Origin: a virus
Virus record (IMG/VR): IMGVR_UViG_3300009151_000331
Span: 1-25,842 of that record
Reading direction: 5' to 3' (one strand)
DNA length: 25,842 nucleotides
Part shown: positions 19,701-25,700 of the stretch, piece after piece
Numbering within the stretch: the first letter of the stretch is position 1
Layout of the letters: each line of letters starts with the position of its first letter
Program-made: the position numbers and the translations under genes
Notes under the pieces: generated by a model
What the model was told of the DNA's origin: nothing
Seen by the model: only the letters and a program-made list of their open reading frames with translations
Databases searched by the model: none

Positions 19701-22700
19701 AATAGTCCTACTAGTACTCAAGGTGGTATTATTTGGGCAAGTGATAAAGTAGGACAATTATGGTTTGATACTTCTAATACTAGATTTATGAATTACCATC
19801 AAAATGATGTTACATACAACAGTCAATGGTGGGGTCGTGTGTTTCCTGGCAGTGATGTAGCAGTATATTCATGGATTAGTAGCAACGTACCTCCATCACA
19901 ATATACAGGTCCGGGCGTTCCATACAACATAGATAATTATTCAGTAGGCGGCGTGATTAATGCTGAAGGATTAATTGCCCCTGTTTACTATTTCTGGGCA
20001 AGAAACACAAATATAATATTTGAAAAAATAGGCAAAACGTTATCAGATACAGTATTAGAATATTATATAATACAACCACAATCAACCGGTATAACTTATT
20101 TTGCACCATTATTACCAAGTGTCTATGCATTATACAATGCATTTGCTTATTTTAATGCAAATGATACGGTTCTAAATATTGGATATGCGACAGGAACTAA
20201 TGATGATGTTCCTCACAATCAGTATAGTTTAATTCGTGCTAATTATGCTGATGACTTTTTATCAGGAACCCCAGGGTCTGGTGCTGGATATCAATATCAC
20301 GGGGCAGTAGGCATTGAACAACCAATTGGTTTGTACAATAGAATGCTAGATAGTATGTGCGGTGTTGACAATGCAGGCGGCGTTGTACCTGACCCGCTAT
20401 TACCAAAAGCAGTACAGACCGGTATATTATCTAGACCAAGACAAGGTTTCTTCTATAATAGATTTGGGGCGTTGAAGAATTATCTACAATATGCCAATAC
20501 TGTACTTGCTCAATTCCCGATTGCAGAAATCAGAAACCCAGTGTTTTTAACAGAAACAGGTGAATCATTTGACACAACTGGTTATTGGTCATATATTAAT
20601 TGGTGGGCAACTGGTTATAATAATAATACTAAAGCATCAATACAAGTTCCGCTATATGCAGATTTGTCTACTTTAGAAGTTTCCGCAGGAACAATTGTAA
20701 AAGTAATAGCCAATGGTTCTGGCAACGGAGAAACATACATATATGGTGCAGACAAATTGTGGACAAGAATTGGGTTGGACAATGGCACAATAGAATTCTC
20801 ATCTGTGTTATGGGATTATCCTAGTGCTAGATTAGGGTTTGGTGATAATTTCTTTGATACAACACCTTTTGATTCATATCCTTCAACCGAAACACGATAT
20901 ATTGTCCGCGCATTGAATGAGGAAATATATACTAATGAGTTATTGATTTTTAGAAACAAGAGTTTAATACTATTATTTGAATACATTCAAAGTGAAACAA
21001 TTGAAAGTCAAAATTATTTGACTTGGTTAAATAAAACTTCATTCTTAGATGTTTCACATACGATTCGTGAATTAGTACCAATTGAAGTATTCCGTTCTGA
21101 TAATCAGTTATTTCTAGAAGGATATTTGAATGAGGTCAAACCTTACCATGTTGTAATCAAAGAGTTCTTGTTCAAGTATACTCGTACCGATGTGTTCGAA
21201 GGTGATATAACTGATTTTGATTTACCGGCACAATGGAATGCAAACATTGGTGAATTTGTAACACCTCAGTTAGTTTACAGTGGTGGAGATAGTGTTTATC
21301 AATATCCACCTACAAGTTCAATATGGAATAGTAATGCATATACTGAATGGTATAACAATTACGGATTGAGTATCGGTATATTTGTAGATAAAACTCAATC
21401 GTATATTGGACAAAAAGATTTTCAGATTGGTGTACTAGAATCATATCTGTCATTGAATACAGTATATTGTTATGTTGATAACATTTATGGATTCCCTGTT
21501 AACGGGACTATAACAATTGGGGAAGAACAAATAGGGTATAGTGGAAAAGATTTACTGAACAATCAATTAATTGGGTTGTCAAGAGGGATAAATGGAACGG
21601 CTATAACTACTCATTTGCCGGGTGAATATATCTTTATGGATATTCCTCCTGTGATTATTCTCAATACAGGTAGAAATTATGTAAATCCGCCAAAGATAAC
21701 TGCGTACATTGACACTACAATATATCCTGAGCCTAGAGTTCCTGCTCAATTAGCAGCTATAATGAGTTTGGGTACTGTCATTGGTGTTGAAGTAATCAAC
21801 CCAGGTTCTGGTTATGCGGTATTGCCTAAGATTGTTATCGACCCGGCTTATATACTATCAATCGATAGTAGTCAAGTTAATGTATTAGATAATACCATTA
21901 ACATAAACACAGCACATGATTTACAAACTGGTGATGTAGTAATATATACAGTAGGTTCTGATTCAACAACAATTCAAGGATTAGTTGAAGGACAAGCCTA
22001 TTATGTAAACTTATTAGAAATTACACCATCTCCGGTGTTTGCTCTTTACACAATGTATCAAGAAGCAATTCAAAATCACAATAGAATTGTATTTGGTACT
22101 ACCGGTACAGGAACACAAAACTTCAGTATTGGTGCAGTTGGATATTGTATCACAAATTCAATGCCAATAAGAGAAAATGTAGTAACTTTGAGATTTGATA
22201 GAACCACATATAATTCTCAAGTTATTGATTGGTCACCTGGTGGATTATATGGTTCTTTCTATGCAGGTGATCTACATAACAGTAATCAAATATCATCGTC
22301 ATCTATAAAATTATATGGAGAATATCCTTCTATCGATTCTATATTGGCTAGTGCAGCAGGCGCAACATTTGAAATTTTAGATGCAGAAAATCAACAATCA
22401 TTGACTTGGTCATCTAGAACTAGAAATACAGTACAGACATATGGTTCTAGCTATTCTACTACTGCATATCGCAATGCAATAAGAATCAATCCTAATTCTG
22501 GTGGCGCAGCAGTAGCAGGTGATATTGGTTCTACTGTTGGTTTCTATGTAGGTATGCCAGTCAAGTTTGTAGGATCTACTATTGGTACTACACTAGTTGA
22601 CGGCACTACTTATTATGTAAAATCGTTAGTACAATTGCCAAATGCGTCTAGTACAAGTTCTTTAAACCTTGACATAGGATATAATTACGTAATTACTGTG

Positions 22701-25700
22701 TTAGGTACTACCAATTGGAATAGTGTAGCTGACACAGTGGGTATTACTTATGCAGTGGGTGATGTTATCATTTCAAAATTTACAGCTAGTGGAACAGGTA
22801 CCGCTGCAATATTAGAAGATACTGGTTTTACTATTTCTAATACTGTTGATGTTAATGGTAATCCGGGTGCAGTTTTTGCTCAAAATACAGCTACTATTGT
22901 AACTGCTGGATTAACTTTATATGTTGGTCAACTAACAAATCAAGCTATACTTACTATTAATTATAGTGGATTAAGAAATGCAGTTGCTACTACTGCTACT
23001 ACAAACAATGTAACAGTCTTATTAACACCAACTGGGCAAAATGGAACTGTTGGGTTTTACACAACAATGCCTTTATTCTTTGTAACTAATAGTCAAGGAA
23101 ATAATAAAGCATTTGGTAATATTATAGAAAACAAAATTTATTATGTGTTGACAGTTATAGATTTACAAACATTTACAATGTCCGCCACAAATGAAGTACC
23201 GGTGATGTTTGCCGTTACTGCAACATCGAGTAGCAATAATTCTATTACTTGTGAAAGTACACAAGGATTGACTATTAATGAACCTATCATATTTACTGGT
23301 ACTACATTTGGCAATATAGTTGCAGGCACAACATATTATGTAAGAGAGAAATTTACTAACGGAACTTCATTCTCTATATCAACTTCTGTGAACGGTGAAG
23401 CAGTAGTACTAACTACAACCACTGGTTCTTGTACGCTTAACAGTCAAGACCTCGCAGTACCGTTAATCAATGGGTCTGGTTCAATGACATTGAATGTTAA
23501 TTTACCAGTAAGTCCGGGACAAATTACAGGTCAACAATTTACCTTATATCAAACTTCACAACAGTACAGTGGATTATCGGGTACTATCTCTAATCTGTTA
23601 ACTAGAAGCATATCAGCTACTTTAGCAACCGTAAACAGAATTTGTATCTCTACTTTTAGTGGTGGACTAACTAACATATACAATGGTCTTAAGTTTAATG
23701 TAGCAAAAGACATAGGCGGATTAACTACGACAGGTGGACCATATACCGTTACAGGTACTGGCACTACTGCATTGACTGTAACAGCTACCACAGTCGGTAC
23801 TAATTGGTTAACTGCACCGTTAAGTTTAAATCCTAATTTAACTAGTGTGTTATATGTTGGCATGCCAATATACTTTAGTGGCACTTCGATTGGTGGCGTA
23901 TCATTGAATCTAGTATATTACGTGTACTCTATTGATAGTGCGCCTCCTGCTAATACAGGTAGATTTACTATATCAGAAGATCAATTGTTTGGTACAGTAT
24001 ATAATGTAACTACTGATAGTGGATTAATGACACTAAGTGGTGAAGGTTATATAACTGTAGGTACTAGTTTATTAAATTCTACACAAGCTGCTACTATTAC
24101 TGATAGTTCAACTCCATCTGCTGCTACAATTACAGTAACAAATGGGTCAGCGTTCCCAAATGGTACGTCAGTTGTTCTTAGCAGCACAGGGACTCTACCG
24201 GCACCGTTCAATGTATATACTACTTACTATGTTGCCAATAAAGTTAGCAACACATTTAATTTAGTATATGTTGTAGGTGGGTCAACAATTAAGACTACTA
24301 CTGCTGGTTCAGGTACACATTATGTATTAGAATCACAAGTATCAATGGTACAAGAAGTTGTTACTGATCCTAACTTTGATGTAAGCTATATCTTAGGTGG
24401 ATATAGAATAGTAATCACTAGTGCTGGTCAAGGATACGCAATTGACAATACCGTAACTATAGCAGGCTCTAGTATTGGTGGAACTAGTCCAGCAAATGAT
24501 TTAACACTAACCGCATTAACGATTGATACAATCGGCGGTATCACTTCAGCAATATGTGTTGGTACACCTGCAGGTACTGTTGAAAAATATTACCTTGAAG
24601 TAATATCATCAAATCAAGTAGCAGTATACTCTAATCCAGAACTAACAGCTCCTGTAAGTGGACAAAATTTTGCATATAGTGGAATAACATCTACTACTGC
24701 AACACAAACAGTATCATCATCTGACAGAATTACTGTTACTAGTTCTACTATTTTCAATGTTAATGAACCAGTGGTATTCACTGGAACTGTATTTGGTAAT
24801 ATTGAATTAGGACTTACATATTACATATATGACAAGCCTACTTCAACTACAGTAAGAATATCTACATTGCCGGCACTATTAAGTTCATTGGTACAATTAA
24901 CAAATGCTACCGGGTCAATGACAATGGCATCATCAGGTGACTATGCATTACTACCAGAACCATTCTATTTCAGTCCTAGTATAGTTAAGTTTAATAATCG
25001 TGTATATCAATGTGTTGTTAGTAACAATGATAATGAATTCATCATCGGTAAATGGGAATTATTATCTTCAGACAATCGACATTTAAATGCATTAGACAGG
25101 ATCATAGGTTACTATCAACCTACTGTTAACATGCCGGGTAAAGACCTTACACAATTAGTAAGTGGAATAACATATCCAAATAGTACCTATTTAGGCAATG
25201 CTTTTGCTCCAGCAGATGAATATACTTTAAACACAATATTAACAGATCAAACATTCTATCCAACTGGACTTAATGGACAATCAATAACCTTTAAGGGTTC
25301 TACGTATTTTATAGCATCAAATTCTAGTGATTATTCTTCTATCAATACTAGTACAGTATCCAACTGGACAATTAACAAGTTATCAAATACACCAATCAAT
25401 ATAACTTCTATAATTTATACCGGTGGTACTAATGGTAAATTTATTCTTTCTTCAAATAATAAAGCTACTCCTATATTAGTAAGCGTTGACGGTATTAATT
25501 GGGCAGCAACTGCATTATATAACTCAAATGATCCAATATTGTTAGATTCTTCAGGTGTAACATTAAATTGTGTAACATATTCTAGTATTGCTGAAGTTAC
25601 TGTCGCAGTTGGAAGTAGTATTATTACTTCACTAACACAACCTAATGATAATGTGCCTTATTTATGGGATGAAACATTTACATTTACTAACGGATTTACT

